Notes: generated from the sequence alone by a model not told the origin. A stretch of 64,000 nt of DNA from BOG-1155 sp963717985 (GCA_963717985.1 CAVQYC010000002.1:496001-560000); one strand, 5' to 3'. Counted from the stretch's first letter, positions 8,335-17,824 are shown. Made by a program: numbers and translations.

Positions 8335-9084
8335 ATGGGCCATAAAGACTATCTCTACGATCTTCTAGTGCATGACCTTACGGGGCCTTTGTCCGTAGTG
8401 GCGACAACGGCGAAGGGTCTTCTTTGCAGGATGGAGGCGTATGGCTCGCTGACCGAGCAGCAAAAACGCAGCCTGGAGCGCATAGAGAGGAATTCGAAAA
8501 AGGCTCAGGTCATCCTGACGGAAATCCTTGATGTGAGTCGTTCCGAAGAACATCTATTTCAAAAAAGTGAATTCTATCTGCAAAAGCTGGCGAAAGACGC
8601 CCTCGTGAGTGTGATGGAAACGATGGACGCGGGCGTTGCCGAAAGGATTGAGAAGCTCGAAAGTCCGGAAGCGGTGCGGGGCGTCTTCGAGGAGCAAGGT
8701 ATTTCTGTCAAGGTCACGGGCAAGTATGCGGGATCGCCTTTCCATCACGACAGGAGGAAGGTACAGTTGATCCTGGAAAACCTGATGAGTAATGCGTTGA
8801 AATACCGCAGAAAGAGAATGGACGTCTCCATAAGCGGAGAAACGGACCTGGTGATCCAGGTTTCCGATGACGGATGTGGTATTCCGAAAAATGAGCAGGA
8901 AGTCATGTACAAGCGTTTCATGCAACTGAAGCACGATGAGTTGCGGGAGGCCCAAGGTCTCGGTCTTGGGTTGTTCTGTGTCAAGGCGCTGGTAGAGACC
9001 ATGGGGGGAGAGATTGCGGTGACGAGTGGCGAGGAGTGTGGGACAACTTTCACCGTGCATATATCTCCTCTTCAAGCGGACTAG
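8335..9084 (+). CDS. Sensor histidine kinase without a sensory domain
   Basis: A 249-residue protein made only of a dimerisation/phosphoacceptor helix pair and an ATPase domain. The H-box is VHDLTGPLS with His13 as the likely phosphoacceptor. The N-box is ENLMSNALKY, G1 is DDGCGIP and G2 is GLGLGLF. There is no membrane segment and no PAS or GAF domain, so it is soluble and must take its input from a partner. No response regulator gene is adjacent, apart from the degenerate receiver-like protein at 7202. The start has GAGGAGATAAGG just upstream. Confidence 0.88.
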   Translation: MGHKDYLYDLLVHDLTGPLSVVATTAKGLLCRMEAYGSLTEQQKRSLERIERNSKKAQVILTEILDVSRSEEHLFQKSEFYLQKLAKDALVSVMETMDAGVAERIEKLESPEAVRGVFEEQGISVKVTGKYAGSPFHHDRRKVQLILENLMSNALKYRRKRMDVSISGETDLVIQVSDDGCGIPKNEQEVMYKRFMQLKHDELREAQGLGLGLFCVKALVETMGGEIAVTSGEECGTTFTVHISPLQAD

Positions 9085-9128
9085 AGGGGGACAATGGCAT
9101 CGATTCCGTACGGCTTGGGGAGAGATCA

Positions 9129-9914
9129 ATGAGATTCAAAGACAAAATTGTGTTTATCACGGGTGGAACCAGGGGTCTTGGCAAGGCCATGGCGCAGGGC
9201 TTTCTTTCCGAGGGGGCCTCTGTGGCGGTGAACGATAAGGACGCCGAAATGGTGGCGAGGTGTGAAGAGGAGTTCAGGGGGAAACCGCTGCTGGCTTACA
9301 CGGCTGATATCACGAATTATGAGGAGATGGAGGGTGTGGCCGCGAAAGTCTGGGATACGTGGGGGCGGGTCGATGTGCTCATCAACGGCGCCGGCGTCGT
9401 TGCGCCTCTCGTTCCGGCGGAGAAGGTGAAGAAGGCGGATTTCGACAGGGTTATCGACGTCAACCTCAAAGGGACTTTTTACGTGACGCAGATTTTCGGC
9501 AGAAAGATGATCGGGCAAAAGAGCGGGAGGATTATCAGTATGTCCTCCCAGGCCGCCGTTATGGGTGAAAGAGGCTTCCTCTCCTACTCGATCAGCAAAG
9601 CGGGGTTGATGACAATGACCCGCAGCCTCGCGTATGAGTGGGGGCGGTACGGCATCACTACGTGTGCGATCGCCCCGGGGTTTATGGCAGGAGGAATGAA
9701 CGAGGGTCTGCTCCAGCGGCGCGATCTCGTTGATTTTATTTCGAAGAGGACGCCTGTCGGCAAGATGGGGCAGGTCGATGAGCTGGTCGCCACCATCCTC
9801 TTTTTGGCCTCTCCGGAGGCATCCTACATCAACGGTGAAACCCTGGTGTTCGACGGGGGCGCGACCGGCTACGCGCCGGAAACACTGCTCGACGCGATAA
9901 GCAGGGGAAGATGA
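9129..9914 (+). CDS. SDR family NAD(P)-dependent oxidoreductase
   Basis: A 261-residue classical short-chain dehydrogenase. The nucleotide-binding motif is TGGTRGLG (residues 11-18), followed by NGAG and the catalytic set Ser (SMSSQAAV), Tyr and Lys (YSISK). I start at the ATG at 9129, which follows GGGGAGA; the frame stays open upstream to 9036 but only overlaps the kinase end. The C-terminus (NGETLVFDGGATGY) matches the 3-oxoacyl-ACP reductase/cyclohexanol dehydrogenase type. The substrate cannot be read from the sequence. Confidence 0.9.
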   Translation: MRFKDKIVFITGGTRGLGKAMAQGFLSEGASVAVNDKDAEMVARCEEEFRGKPLLAYTADITNYEEMEGVAAKVWDTWGRVDVLINGAGVVAPLVPAEKVKKADFDRVIDVNLKGTFYVTQIFGRKMIGQKSGRIISMSSQAAVMGERGFLSYSISKAGLMTMTRSLAYEWGRYGITTCAIAPGFMAGGMNEGLLQRRDLVDFISKRTPVGKMGQVDELVATILFLASPEASYINGETLVFDGGATGYAPETLLDAISRGR

Positions 9915-9930
9915 GGCCCGCCGCTTCCGG

Positions 9931-10581
9931 TTAGAGGATCACGAACTTCTTGATATACTCCGCGATCTCCTCGGGGTCGTCCATGACCTTGAATATATTC
10001 AGGTCCTCTTTGCTGATCATGTCCCGTTTGAGCATATGCTCCTGCATGAAGGCGATCATCTCGCCCCAGTATTCAGTGCCCATGAGGATGACGGGGAAAG
10101 ACCTTATCTTCTTTGTCTGGATCAACGTGATCGCCTCGAAAAGCTCATCGAGCGTGCCGAAACCGCCGGGCAGGACCACGTAGGCGATGGCATATTTGAC
10201 GAACATCACCTTTCTCACGAAGAAGTACCTGAAGCTGAGGGGAAGGTTAATATAGGTGTTCGGCTTCTGCTCGAAGGGCAGCTCGATATTGATGCCCACT
10301 GATTTTACGCCGGCCGCCGAGGCGCCCTTGTTGACCGCCTCCATGACGCCCGGTCCCCCTCCCGTGATGAGATTGAATTTATTCTTTCCCAAAGTCAGGG
10401 CCAGCTCGTATGCCTTCGTGTACAGCTCCTCCCCGTCTTTGGTCCGTGCGCTGCCGAACACCGTGATAGCGGGCTGCACCTCGGAGAGCTTCTCGAAGCC
10501 TTCAACGAACTCCGCCATGATGTGGAAGAGACGCCATGAATCCCGGAGCGTCATGTCGTCGATGATGTATTGTTTTTCCAT
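9931..10581 (-). CDS. LOG family protein (TIGR00730-type Rossmann fold)
   Basis: A 216-residue protein with the two family signatures GGGPGVMEAVNKGA (about residues 80-93) and PGGFGTLDE (about 140-148). Family members with activity hydrolyse nucleoside 5'-monophosphates to the base and ribose 5-phosphate; in bacteria the physiological role is often unclear. It converges with the SDR gene, with 16 bp between the stops. No operon partner is visible. Confidence 0.9.
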   Translation of the reverse strand: MEKQYIIDDMTLRDSWRLFHIMAEFVEGFEKLSEVQPAITVFGSARTKDGEELYTKAYELALTLGKNKFNLITGGGPGVMEAVNKGASAAGVKSVGINIELPFEQKPNTYINLPLSFRYFFVRKVMFVKYAIAYVVLPGGFGTLDELFEAITLIQTKKIRSFPVILMGTEYWGEMIAFMQEHMLKRDMISKEDLNIFKVMDDPEEIAEYIKKFVIL

Positions 10582-10683
10582 ATTTCCTCTTTTTGCCTTG
10601 AGATTTTTGCCGCCTCACATATAATATTTAGGACTTGGCAGGGAAGTCAAAGAAAACTTTCGGCGCGGCGCTGTCGAAGGATT

Positions 10684-10730
10684 TTTATAGGTCCTATAGG
10701 CCGTATAAGTCTTATAGGACCTATAGGAGG
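10684..10730. repeat. TATAGGAC-type interspersed repeat, copy 2
   Basis: Contains TATAGGTCCTATAGG, then CGTATAAGTCTTATAGGAC, identical over 19 bp to copy 1, then CTATAGGAGG. It lies in the gap before the phosphohexomutase gene. Confidence 0.72.
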
Positions 10731-10779
10731 GTGCTGCGTCCAAAGTGAAAGACTCTTTGAAAGAAAATGAGAGGCACAG

Positions 10780-12141
10780 ATGAACAGGGACATATTCAGG
10801 GAATATGATATCAGGGGAGTTGTCGGGGTCGATCTGAGCGACGAGCTGGTGCGGGACATAGGGCGGGCCTTTGCCGCATATATGCGGGAGAGGGGCAAGG
10901 CAAAGGCGTCTGTCGGAAGGGACTGCCGGCTCAGCTCCGACCGGTTCGGAGCCCTTGTCATGGAGGGTATGGCGGAAGGGGGCCTGTCTGTAGTAGACCT
11001 AGGCGTTGTGCCTACGCCCCTGTTCTATTTTTCCCTCTTCACCCTGGATGTGGAAGGTGGCATCATGGTGACCGGGAGCCACAACCCGCCTGAGTATAAC
11101 GGCTTCAAGGTGGCGTGCGGCAAAAGCACGCTCTACGGCGCCGAGGTGCAAAAAATAGCGGACATAGTGGAGGGACGCCGCTTCGTCTCCGGACCGGGCT
11201 CCATCACCACATACCCGCACATCAAGGAAGATTACTACGCGTTTCTTAGGAAAAATATCAGCATCGGTCGGGGCTTGAAGGTTGTCGTGGACGCGGGCAA
11301 CGGGACCGGCGGCGCTGTGGCGGTCCCGATCATGGAAGAGATGGGTGTGGCGGTCACCCCGCTTTTCTGCGAGATGGACGGTCGCTTTCCCCACCACTTC
11401 CCCGACCCGACCGTCGAGACGAATCTGGAGGCGTTGAGAGCGGCGGTCCTCGCAACGCAGGCCGATCTGGGCATAGGCTATGACGGGGATGCCGACAGGA
11501 TCGGCGTGGTGGACAACGAGGGGAAGGTGATCTGGGGCGACTACCTCATGATCATATTTGCAAGGGAGATCATTGCGCAGCACCGGGGGGCCTCTTTTGT
11601 CTCCGAGGTGAAGTGCTCGAAGCACCTCTTCTCCGATATAGCCGGACGAGGCGGGCGGCCGATCATGTGGAAGGCGGGCCATTCACTCATCAAGCAGAAA
11701 ATGAAAGAGACGGGGGCGCTTTTCGGCGGAGAAATGAGCGGTCACATGTTTTTTGCCGACAGGTTTTTCGGGTTCGATGATGCCATTTATGCCTCGCTCA
11801 GACTACTAGAGATCCTTGCCAGGGACGGCAGGAGACTTTCCGAGTTTCTGAATGACCTGCCTCCGACCTGGTCGACCCCTGAAATCCGGATCGATTGCCC
11901 CGAACAGATAAAATTCGACGTGGTGGGAAAGATTACCGACTACTACCGGCAGAGGTTCGATATCGTGGATACCGACGGGGTGCGGGTTGTCTTACCCGAT
12001 GGGTGGGGGCTAGTCCGGGCGTCGAACACGCAGCCGATATTGGTGCTCAGATTCGAGGCGGACAGCGAGGCGGCGCGGGAGCGGATCGAGGCGATGGTGC
12101 GAGCTGACCTCAGCCGCGTCATGGAGTCTGTCGCGCCGTAA
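10780..12141 (+). CDS. Phosphomannomutase/phosphoglucomutase
   Basis: A 453-residue alpha-D-phosphohexomutase. All four family loops are present: catalytic phosphoserine loop TGSHNPPEYNG (about residues 105-115), metal loop DGDADR (about 244-249), sugar loop GEMSGH (about 326-331) and phosphate loop RASNTQP (about 415-421). It interconverts hexose 1- and 6-phosphates and feeds sugar-nucleotide synthesis for polysaccharide or LPS. The length and the N-terminal FREYDIRG motif fit the AlgC/ManB type. It is a single gene after a repeat-containing gap. Confidence 0.93.
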   Translation: MNRDIFREYDIRGVVGVDLSDELVRDIGRAFAAYMRERGKAKASVGRDCRLSSDRFGALVMEGMAEGGLSVVDLGVVPTPLFYFSLFTLDVEGGIMVTGSHNPPEYNGFKVACGKSTLYGAEVQKIADIVEGRRFVSGPGSITTYPHIKEDYYAFLRKNISIGRGLKVVVDAGNGTGGAVAVPIMEEMGVAVTPLFCEMDGRFPHHFPDPTVETNLEALRAAVLATQADLGIGYDGDADRIGVVDNEGKVIWGDYLMIIFAREIIAQHRGASFVSEVKCSKHLFSDIAGRGGRPIMWKAGHSLIKQKMKETGALFGGEMSGHMFFADRFFGFDDAIYASLRLLEILARDGRRLSEFLNDLPPTWSTPEIRIDCPEQIKFDVVGKITDYYRQRFDIVDTDGVRVVLPDGWGLVRASNTQPILVLRFEADSEAARERIEAMVRADLSRVMESVAP

Positions 12142-12257
12142 CTCTTTTTCTTCTCTTGTCTTTCCATGTCTTCTCTGTCGGTTGGCCAACGGCATGTTCG
12201 GAATCGTGCCACCCTTCCCTCCCTGCCGGTCGGGTGGCCGGTTTCCATCCACGTTTC

Positions 12258-13115
12258 TTAACGTGCTATTTTTGCCATTTCCTGAGGCGACTTTAATTGA
12301 ACTTGCCCAATGTCCATGGTGATAGTGAACCTTGCAACCCTGCATGTGTCTGATGGTGTGGTCACAACCTCAAACTTGCCATCTTGTATGCTCAATAGAA
12401 TTACCGGTATCGTTGCCTGTTCGACACATTGTTGACCGAGAGTGTCTTTGAGCATTTTGTTGCCTGAAGCCGTGAGTGTTACAGAGGCAGCCGAGGGAGG
12501 GGACTGGAAGACCGAGAGAGGTGTAGTTTTTTGCCCTGTCGCCCACGCAAATACACCGATAGCGACGGCCGCAGCCACAGCACATCCAAACAACCATTTG
12601 ATTGCCTTTTTGTAACTCTTCAGTACCATAGCATACTTTGCGGCGAGGAGGAGGATGTCCAGATGATAATTAAGTCTGGCAACCGAATCTTTAAGCCCTG
12701 CAATGGCTGCCGTGTCATTCGCCCCTTCGGCTATCACGTAGTTTTTGGATACTATTTTGTAGTTATCCAGAAAACTGCCCACGTTTTCATAGCCGCCAAG
12801 AAGTATGGTGTCGTCGAGAGGAACGTCCTTTTCTGTTGTCGCAATCTCCCGAACAGTCTTTTCGTTAACACTTCCGGCCCCAAGTACTTCAACGGTCCTC
12901 CAAACAACTATCAATACGGCCGCCAATGCAACGAGAAATGCGCATGCGGATATGACAAGGTGAAGTAGGTCGACTTTACTGAGGTTAGAGAGCTGAAGGC
13001 CGACTACCAGGACCCCGGCAATCGCCGCGAATACAGACAAGATCCACTTTGACGTGCCCCTTATGTTCTCAATTGCCTTGCCATAAGTGTCACTGAGTTT
13101 ATCTATGTAATTCAT
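12258..13115 (-). CDS. Hypothetical membrane protein, last gene of a three-gene module
   Basis: A 285-residue protein with two close membrane segments near the N-terminus (about residues 25-45 and 52-72), a cytoplasmic central region, a third segment at about 175-195 and a C-terminal, probably periplasmic, domain of about 90 residues with two cysteines. I recognise no family. Its ATG overlaps the stop of the 96-residue gene upstream by 4 bp, so the two are coupled. The layout recalls membrane effectors or sensors but no function can be assigned. Confidence 0.7.
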   Translation of the reverse strand: MNYIDKLSDTYGKAIENIRGTSKWILSVFAAIAGVLVVGLQLSNLSKVDLLHLVISACAFLVALAAVLIVVWRTVEVLGAGSVNEKTVREIATTEKDVPLDDTILLGGYENVGSFLDNYKIVSKNYVIAEGANDTAAIAGLKDSVARLNYHLDILLLAAKYAMVLKSYKKAIKWLFGCAVAAAVAIGVFAWATGQKTTPLSVFQSPPSAASVTLTASGNKMLKDTLGQQCVEQATIPVILLSIQDGKFEVVTTPSDTCRVARFTITMDIGQVQLKSPQEMAKIAR

Positions 13116-13402
13116 TTCTTCAAGTTTTGTTTATCGATGTTCATGTGAAGTCCATGTACATCGAGTTCTTGTGCCAATCCTTTTAGTTTTTCCGCTGAGC
13201 GTCGGTCGCTGGGACTGGCTGCTAACTTAACCGAGCCTTCGTTGATCATCTTCGCCAGCTTCATTAAAGGTAAAAAAATAATGTGCGGCGGATCGGGATC
13301 ATCTCTGAGAAGTGTTGGAACAACGTTCCCATCGCCGACGCTTGCGCCTGCCTGTGTTCCGGTTGCATTAATCTCTTTGGAGCTACCCTTTGTCTTTGTC
13401 AT
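13112..13402 (-). CDS. Small hypothetical protein (96 residues)
   Basis: A soluble-looking protein with a Gly/Thr-rich N-terminal third (GTQAGASVGDGN) and a helical C-terminal half. It has no signal peptide and no recognised motif. It sits 60 bp after the large lipoprotein gene and overlaps the membrane-protein gene by 4 bp, so it is the middle member of the module. Confidence 0.6.
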   Translation of the reverse strand: MTKTKGSSKEINATGTQAGASVGDGNVVPTLLRDDPDPPHIIFLPLMKLAKMINEGSVKLAASPSDRRSAEKLKGLAQELDVHGLHMNIDKQNLKK

Positions 13403-13462
13403 GTTTGCCTCCCTGAACTATTATTTATCGCCCTCGGAGCGGCGCACAATCTCATACGTCGG

Positions 13463-15925
13463 CTAAGGGGTGCCGAGGCTAATCGCCGTTGATTTTGAGC
13501 TGCTCGGTGCAATTACGGGCAGGGCGATCACCGACACAGCACCGGCCACCGGCTTTGGGTCGCCGCCGGCAGGGCCCTGCTTCCGTCCGACTGCGGTAAT
13601 GGTAACGGTCCGTGTCGCAACGAGCCCCTGTAAGCTGACATCGACCACCGTGGCGGAACCAACGGCTAAGGGCCCGACCTTAAGCGAGGCAGCGGGTTGC
13701 GGCGCAGCTTCAACCGGTGTCGCATTGCTCGACAGCGAAGCCGCAAGGGTCGCTCCACTGAACGACAAGACGACATCATCGAATACCTTAGCCGTAGCCG
13801 TAACGAACAGGCGGAGGCTCTGACTTTTTCCGTTCGCGTCTACCGTCACCGTATCGACTGCCGGTAAGATGGCAACGCTGGCCTTAACCTGGGTGCTACC
13901 GTCAAGATAGAGGGACTCAAACGTGAGGTACGCAGGAGTGTCGGCTGTGGCGGGTTTATTGCCCCAACGCGTATCGACAAGTTTATCAATCGTGAGTACG
14001 GCATCGTCAAGCTGCTTCGCAGGAGCGGGGTTTTCATCCTGGTTCTTCACTCCGCCCGGACCTGGATCGGGGCAAGCGTCATTGACCGCCGGGTTAGAAG
14101 GGGCCAATGGGCGAAGTGACGGAAATTGCAGGGTGAAAGGCCCCCCTGGCGTGCTCTGCGTGATTGCCGTAGCAGCGAGCCTGACATTGTTCTTCAGCTT
14201 AAGACCCGCCGTGAATTGACTTGGTGACAGGCTGCCGAATCCGCCGATCGTTGCGGTCGCCGTGTCTTTACAATTGTCGTGCAGGAACACCGTTTGTGTC
14301 TCATCGATTGCCGGCCTCTGTTTTTTTGGCAACTCGAAAAAAGTCCCTGCATATTCCGACATATCGACGACGCCCGTAAGCCCTGTCCAGAGTGACTCAA
14401 CTATTCCTGCCGGAACATCCCTGGCACAAGACGCAGGTGTCACCTTGCACACGAGATCACGGTAGCTCTTTTTGAACGTTTTCACATCGTTCTGCTGCAT
14501 GGCTACCAACAATGGCGTGATATCATCCACATCAATATTCTTTGCTTGGTCGGCCGGAAGAAACCGTTCCATCACTTTTTCTGCACGCTCTAAAAGGAGG
14601 GCTCTATTAATGGGCAATTCCTCTCCCGTGATTGCATGGCGAAAGCGCGCTAAGCTGTTGACCCATACCTGTGGGCCGGCTTTCGGATCCACGTTTGTCG
14701 ATCCAGAGCACGTGCCGTCATCAGGTGAATAATCACGGTCGACCAGCAGCAGGAAGGTGACATTATGGGTTTGCGTCAACATCCCATAGCCTACTTCCAG
14801 GTTGGGATTGCGTGCAGCCCCCAAGCGCACCTGGATGACATTGTCGCCCGCGCGGGACACCATGTAGAGGCTATTGAAATCAGTGCCCAGTATTGCCTGG
14901 AATCGATCTTTCAGGTCACTCAATCCAGCCTGCAGCGCTACATTGCTGACAATGCCGCCGAGGCTCAGTGCCAATTGCCGGGCGACGTTGAGGGCATTGG
15001 TTGTCTGTCCTGTCTCTACATCGTCGGTGACGAGCAGCGGGATCACGATCACAGGCTCCTCAACATCTTCGTGTCTGCAGCGCGAGAACATACCTAAATT
15101 GACATAGACGTCGTAAGGTTCGTTGTGCGCGAAGGGGACAACACTGACCTGAACACGGGCAAGATAGGGTACATACCCGTATCGAAGGACCGCATCCTTG
15201 ACATAGGCATTGAGAAGCTGCACCTCCTGATAGATCGCGGTGGCTGCAGTATACGTGAGAATCGGATCCATCTGCACGGTGCCGCTCGGCGCTGTAAGCG
15301 CGGCGGCGTTCGGCAGGGTGCTGCTGGGCAGCAGGTTAGGCGGAAGGGTACCCGGTCCTTGCTGGGTCGTGGTGGTATGCGTTGTTGTCTGGTTGCCGCT
15401 GGTTGTCGTGGTGCTGGTCGTCGCGGTACTGCCGGTACTGCTGGTGCTGGCGTTACTCGCCGTATTGCCGTTAGCGGTCGTTGTGCCGCTGCTCGTCGAC
15501 GTACCGGCGTTGCTTGTGTCGCCGGTGCTGCTTGTCAGGCCTCCGGTAAGCGCCTGGGTAAGGGAGCTCAACTGGGTTGACTGCGGCAACCCAATTTGCA
15601 GTCCTCCGCTCAAGACGTCGGCGATGCTGCTCTGGCTGATCGAGGTTCTCGGCAGGGCGAGCGCCAGTGCCTGGGCGGGCGTTATGGGGAATTGCGGCTG
15701 AAGGGCGTTGACGTAGTCGTCCCATCGGCTAATCGACAGCGCAGAGACATGGACACTCGCCGCCTCTTGTACGGAATTGAATTCCCGTGCTTTATCTAGC
15801 CCAAGGCCGCCGCCGCAGCCAGCGAGAGCAAGACTTAACGTCAAACCAGCACAAACAAAAAGGCCCTTGAGTAAGCCGAAGTCACAACCGCTCACAGTCA
15901 ATAAGAAAGAATGATTTTCTTTCAA
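13463..15925 (-). CDS. Large predicted lipoprotein of unknown function
   Basis: About 820 residues from the TTG at 15925, preceded by AGGGGGTGC. The open frame continues to a GTG at 16021, right at the IS630 end, but only the TTG start (or one close by) places a normal signal peptide, KENHSF...LTLSLALAGC, with Cys as the lipidation site. A Ser/Thr/Gly-rich linker (about residues 125-185) joins an N-terminal segment to a larger mixed domain. The C-terminal half looks beta-rich. I do not recognise the family. It heads the module with the two genes downstream, 60 bp away. The IS upstream may have replaced or altered its promoter. Confidence 0.7.
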   Translation of the reverse strand: MKENHSFLLTVSGCDFGLLKGLFVCAGLTLSLALAGCGGGLGLDKAREFNSVQEAASVHVSALSISRWDDYVNALQPQFPITPAQALALALPRTSISQSSIADVLSGGLQIGLPQSTQLSSLTQALTGGLTSSTGDTSNAGTSTSSGTTTANGNTASNASTSSTGSTATTSTTTTSGNQTTTHTTTTQQGPGTLPPNLLPSSTLPNAAALTAPSGTVQMDPILTYTAATAIYQEVQLLNAYVKDAVLRYGYVPYLARVQVSVVPFAHNEPYDVYVNLGMFSRCRHEDVEEPVIVIPLLVTDDVETGQTTNALNVARQLALSLGGIVSNVALQAGLSDLKDRFQAILGTDFNSLYMVSRAGDNVIQVRLGAARNPNLEVGYGMLTQTHNVTFLLLVDRDYSPDDGTCSGSTNVDPKAGPQVWVNSLARFRHAITGEELPINRALLLERAEKVMERFLPADQAKNIDVDDITPLLVAMQQNDVKTFKKSYRDLVCKVTPASCARDVPAGIVESLWTGLTGVVDMSEYAGTFFELPKKQRPAIDETQTVFLHDNCKDTATATIGGFGSLSPSQFTAGLKLKNNVRLAATAITQSTPGGPFTLQFPSLRPLAPSNPAVNDACPDPGPGGVKNQDENPAPAKQLDDAVLTIDKLVDTRWGNKPATADTPAYLTFESLYLDGSTQVKASVAILPAVDTVTVDANGKSQSLRLFVTATAKVFDDVVLSFSGATLAASLSSNATPVEAAPQPAASLKVGPLAVGSATVVDVSLQGLVATRTVTITAVGRKQGPAGGDPKPVAGAVSVIALPVIAPSSSKSTAISLGTP

Positions 15926-16021
15926 ACCCGCACCCCCTGCCCGATATGCCGATGCCAAGCGTCTTTGTTCCAACCCTTTTCGAGCACGCGTCTTCGCACA
16001 CATGTTGCTTTTCACAAACAC

Positions 16022-17104
16022 CTAGTGTACTGTCTCAGTAACGGCTTTACAACGGGCCACCTTCTTGACGATATCTTCCGCTTTCTTCGTCCAAACAAAA
16101 GGCTTGGGGTTCTCGTTGTAGAGCCGGATGTACTCTTCGATGGCGGCTACCAGTTCCGGCACGCTTTTGAATACTCCCCGACGGATTCTTTTCCGTGTGA
16201 TTTCTCCAAACCAACGTTCTACCAGATTCAACCAGGATGAGCTTGTGGGTGTGAAGTGAAGGGCAAAGCGAGGATGCTTTTCAAGCCACATTTTCACATT
16301 TGGGTGGCCGTGCGTTCCATAATTATCCAGGATCAAGTGAATTGCCAATTTCTGGGGCACTTCCCGGTTGATCTTGCGGAGAAACTTTAGGAATTCCGTG
16401 TTCCTGTGCCGGGGATAACAGGAGCCGATAACTTTTCCTTCCAACAGGTTCATCGCAGCAAAAAGACAGGTAGTACCGTTGCGTCGGTAATCGTGCGTCA
16501 TTGTTCCGCAGCGCCCTTTCTTCATAGGCAGACCCGGTTGCGTCCTATCGAGCGCCTGCACCTGGGTCTTTTCATCGACGCATAGCACCACCGCCTTGTC
16601 GGGCGGATTCAGATAGACGCCTACAACATCCGTCAGTTTTTCCACGAATCGCTTGTCTTTGGATAACTTGAAGGTCTCCACGCGGTGCGGCTGCAAGCCA
16701 TGGGCGTCCCAGATGCGTTGCACGGTCGCATGGCTGACGCCATGAGCCTTTGCCATAGTTCTCGTCGACCAGTGGGTTGAATCGGCAGGCGTTGTATGGA
16801 GGGTAGCTTCCACGATGGCATCAACCTTTTTCGGATCGAGTTGCCTTGAACTGGGACCATGAGGAGCATCTTCAGCCAATCCTGAAATGCCTTTCGCTCT
16901 AAATCGGTTTGTCCACAACAGAACCGTGGGGCGAGAGGCGTCCAATTCCTTAGCGATGGCGTTATGCGAGAGACCCCTTGCGGCAAGCAGGCAAATACGG
17001 GAACGGAGGACTACTCTTTGAGGCGTCTTTTTCGCACGAATCCAAGCTTCCAATGTTCTTTGCTGTTCTTCCGTCATCATGAGCTTATTGGCTGGTTTCC
17101 ACAT
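16022..17104 (-). CDS. IS630-family transposase
   Basis: About 360 residues with an N-terminal helix-turn-helix region and a DDE_3 domain. The catalytic triad is readable: Asp in LCVDEKTQ, Asp in LILDNYGTH and Glu in NLVERWFG. The PTSSSWLNLVERWF stretch is diagnostic of the family. The TAG stop is formed at the very edge of the element (CTAG). I start at the ATG at 17104; a later ATG pair near 17080 is possible. The gene looks intact. Confidence 0.92.
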   Translation of the reverse strand: MWKPANKLMMTEEQQRTLEAWIRAKKTPQRVVLRSRICLLAARGLSHNAIAKELDASRPTVLLWTNRFRAKGISGLAEDAPHGPSSRQLDPKKVDAIVEATLHTTPADSTHWSTRTMAKAHGVSHATVQRIWDAHGLQPHRVETFKLSKDKRFVEKLTDVVGVYLNPPDKAVVLCVDEKTQVQALDRTQPGLPMKKGRCGTMTHDYRRNGTTCLFAAMNLLEGKVIGSCYPRHRNTEFLKFLRKINREVPQKLAIHLILDNYGTHGHPNVKMWLEKHPRFALHFTPTSSSWLNLVERWFGEITRKRIRRGVFKSVPELVAAIEEYIRLYNENPKPFVWTKKAEDIVKKVARCKAVTETVH

Positions 17105-17160
17105 GCACCAAGTATAGCACAAGCAAAGGCTATTGTAAATATATTACTGAGACAGTACAC
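16025..17160 (-). mobile_element. IS630-type insertion sequence
   Basis: The ends are inverted copies of GTGTACTGTCTCAGTAA, each followed outward by TA (16023-16024 and 17161-17162), the TA duplication typical of IS630/Tc1-like elements. The identity reaches 20 bp if CTA is counted on each side. The element is 1,136 bp with a single transposase gene. It sits about 100 bp before the lipoprotein start. Confidence 0.9.
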
Positions 17161-17200
17161 TAGCAAAGTTTAATTTACTAAAGTTTCCGCTCTCAAATCA

Positions 17201-17218
17201 CCTACCTATTTAGGTAGG
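17201..17218. repeat. Perfect 8-bp inverted repeat
   Basis: CCTACCTA-TT-TAGGTAGG, in the gap between the IS630 element and the gene at 17441. It could be an operator or a short hairpin. The rest of this 278-bp gap shows nothing I can support. Confidence 0.4.
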
Positions 17219-17440
17219 GGGCGATAGTAGGAAAGTAAATAGTCCATCATCCGCTGACACCTGCGGGTTGAGGGCAAGCTGGGCGTCCGCTTGGTGCCAG
17301 TATACAAAGAAGTCAGACCCTTTGCATTCGGCGCACAATTCTCCCTTGACGGATTCCTCGCAGCCTTTTGTGCATAGCTTCTGATATACTAATAAGAAAG
17401 GGTCACACAGGGATCGAAGAAAACGACCGCGAGGTAAAGC

Positions 17441-17824
17441 ATGTCCGATGAGGTTCCAAAAGGAATGTACTGTTGTGTGCCCCCCACGCCGGGCTTACGG
17501 ATGTTGACCTTCCCGGACGGAATCCAGGCAGGTGTTATGGGGCTCGACGAGATACTCGCGGCCATCTACGACGAAGGCAGGCAGGTAAGCCGGGAAACCG
17601 CGGAAGAGATAGTGGAAAGGCTCGCGGTGAAGAACTATATCAGTGCATCTGTCCGCCAGGAGTACTGCGATCTCCTTACCGAGCAATACAGAAAGTACGT
17701 CAATGCCCGAAGCCGGACCGGGCCAGGAGAAGCGAGCCGTTCTGCGACGAGCGGTAACGGCAATAGCAGGAAAGGATTTCTTTCAAAACTTCTGAAGGTT
17801 TTTCGCCGCCTATATCCACATTAA
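17441..17824 (+). CDS. Hypothetical protein (127 residues)
   Basis: The ATG follows GAGGTAAAGC. The N-terminal two thirds look folded (GLRMLTFPDGIQAGVMGLDE, then a helical stretch with AAEEIVERLAVKNYI-like character) and the C-terminal 40 residues are basic and low-complexity. No family is recognised. It sits 57 bp upstream of the radical SAM gene on the same strand and could be its operon leader. Confidence 0.65.
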   Translation: MSDEVPKGMYCCVPPTPGLRMLTFPDGIQAGVMGLDEILAAIYDEGRQVSRETAEEIVERLAVKNYISASVRQEYCDLLTEQYRKYVNARSRTGPGEASRSATSGNGNSRKGFLSKLLKVFRRLYPH

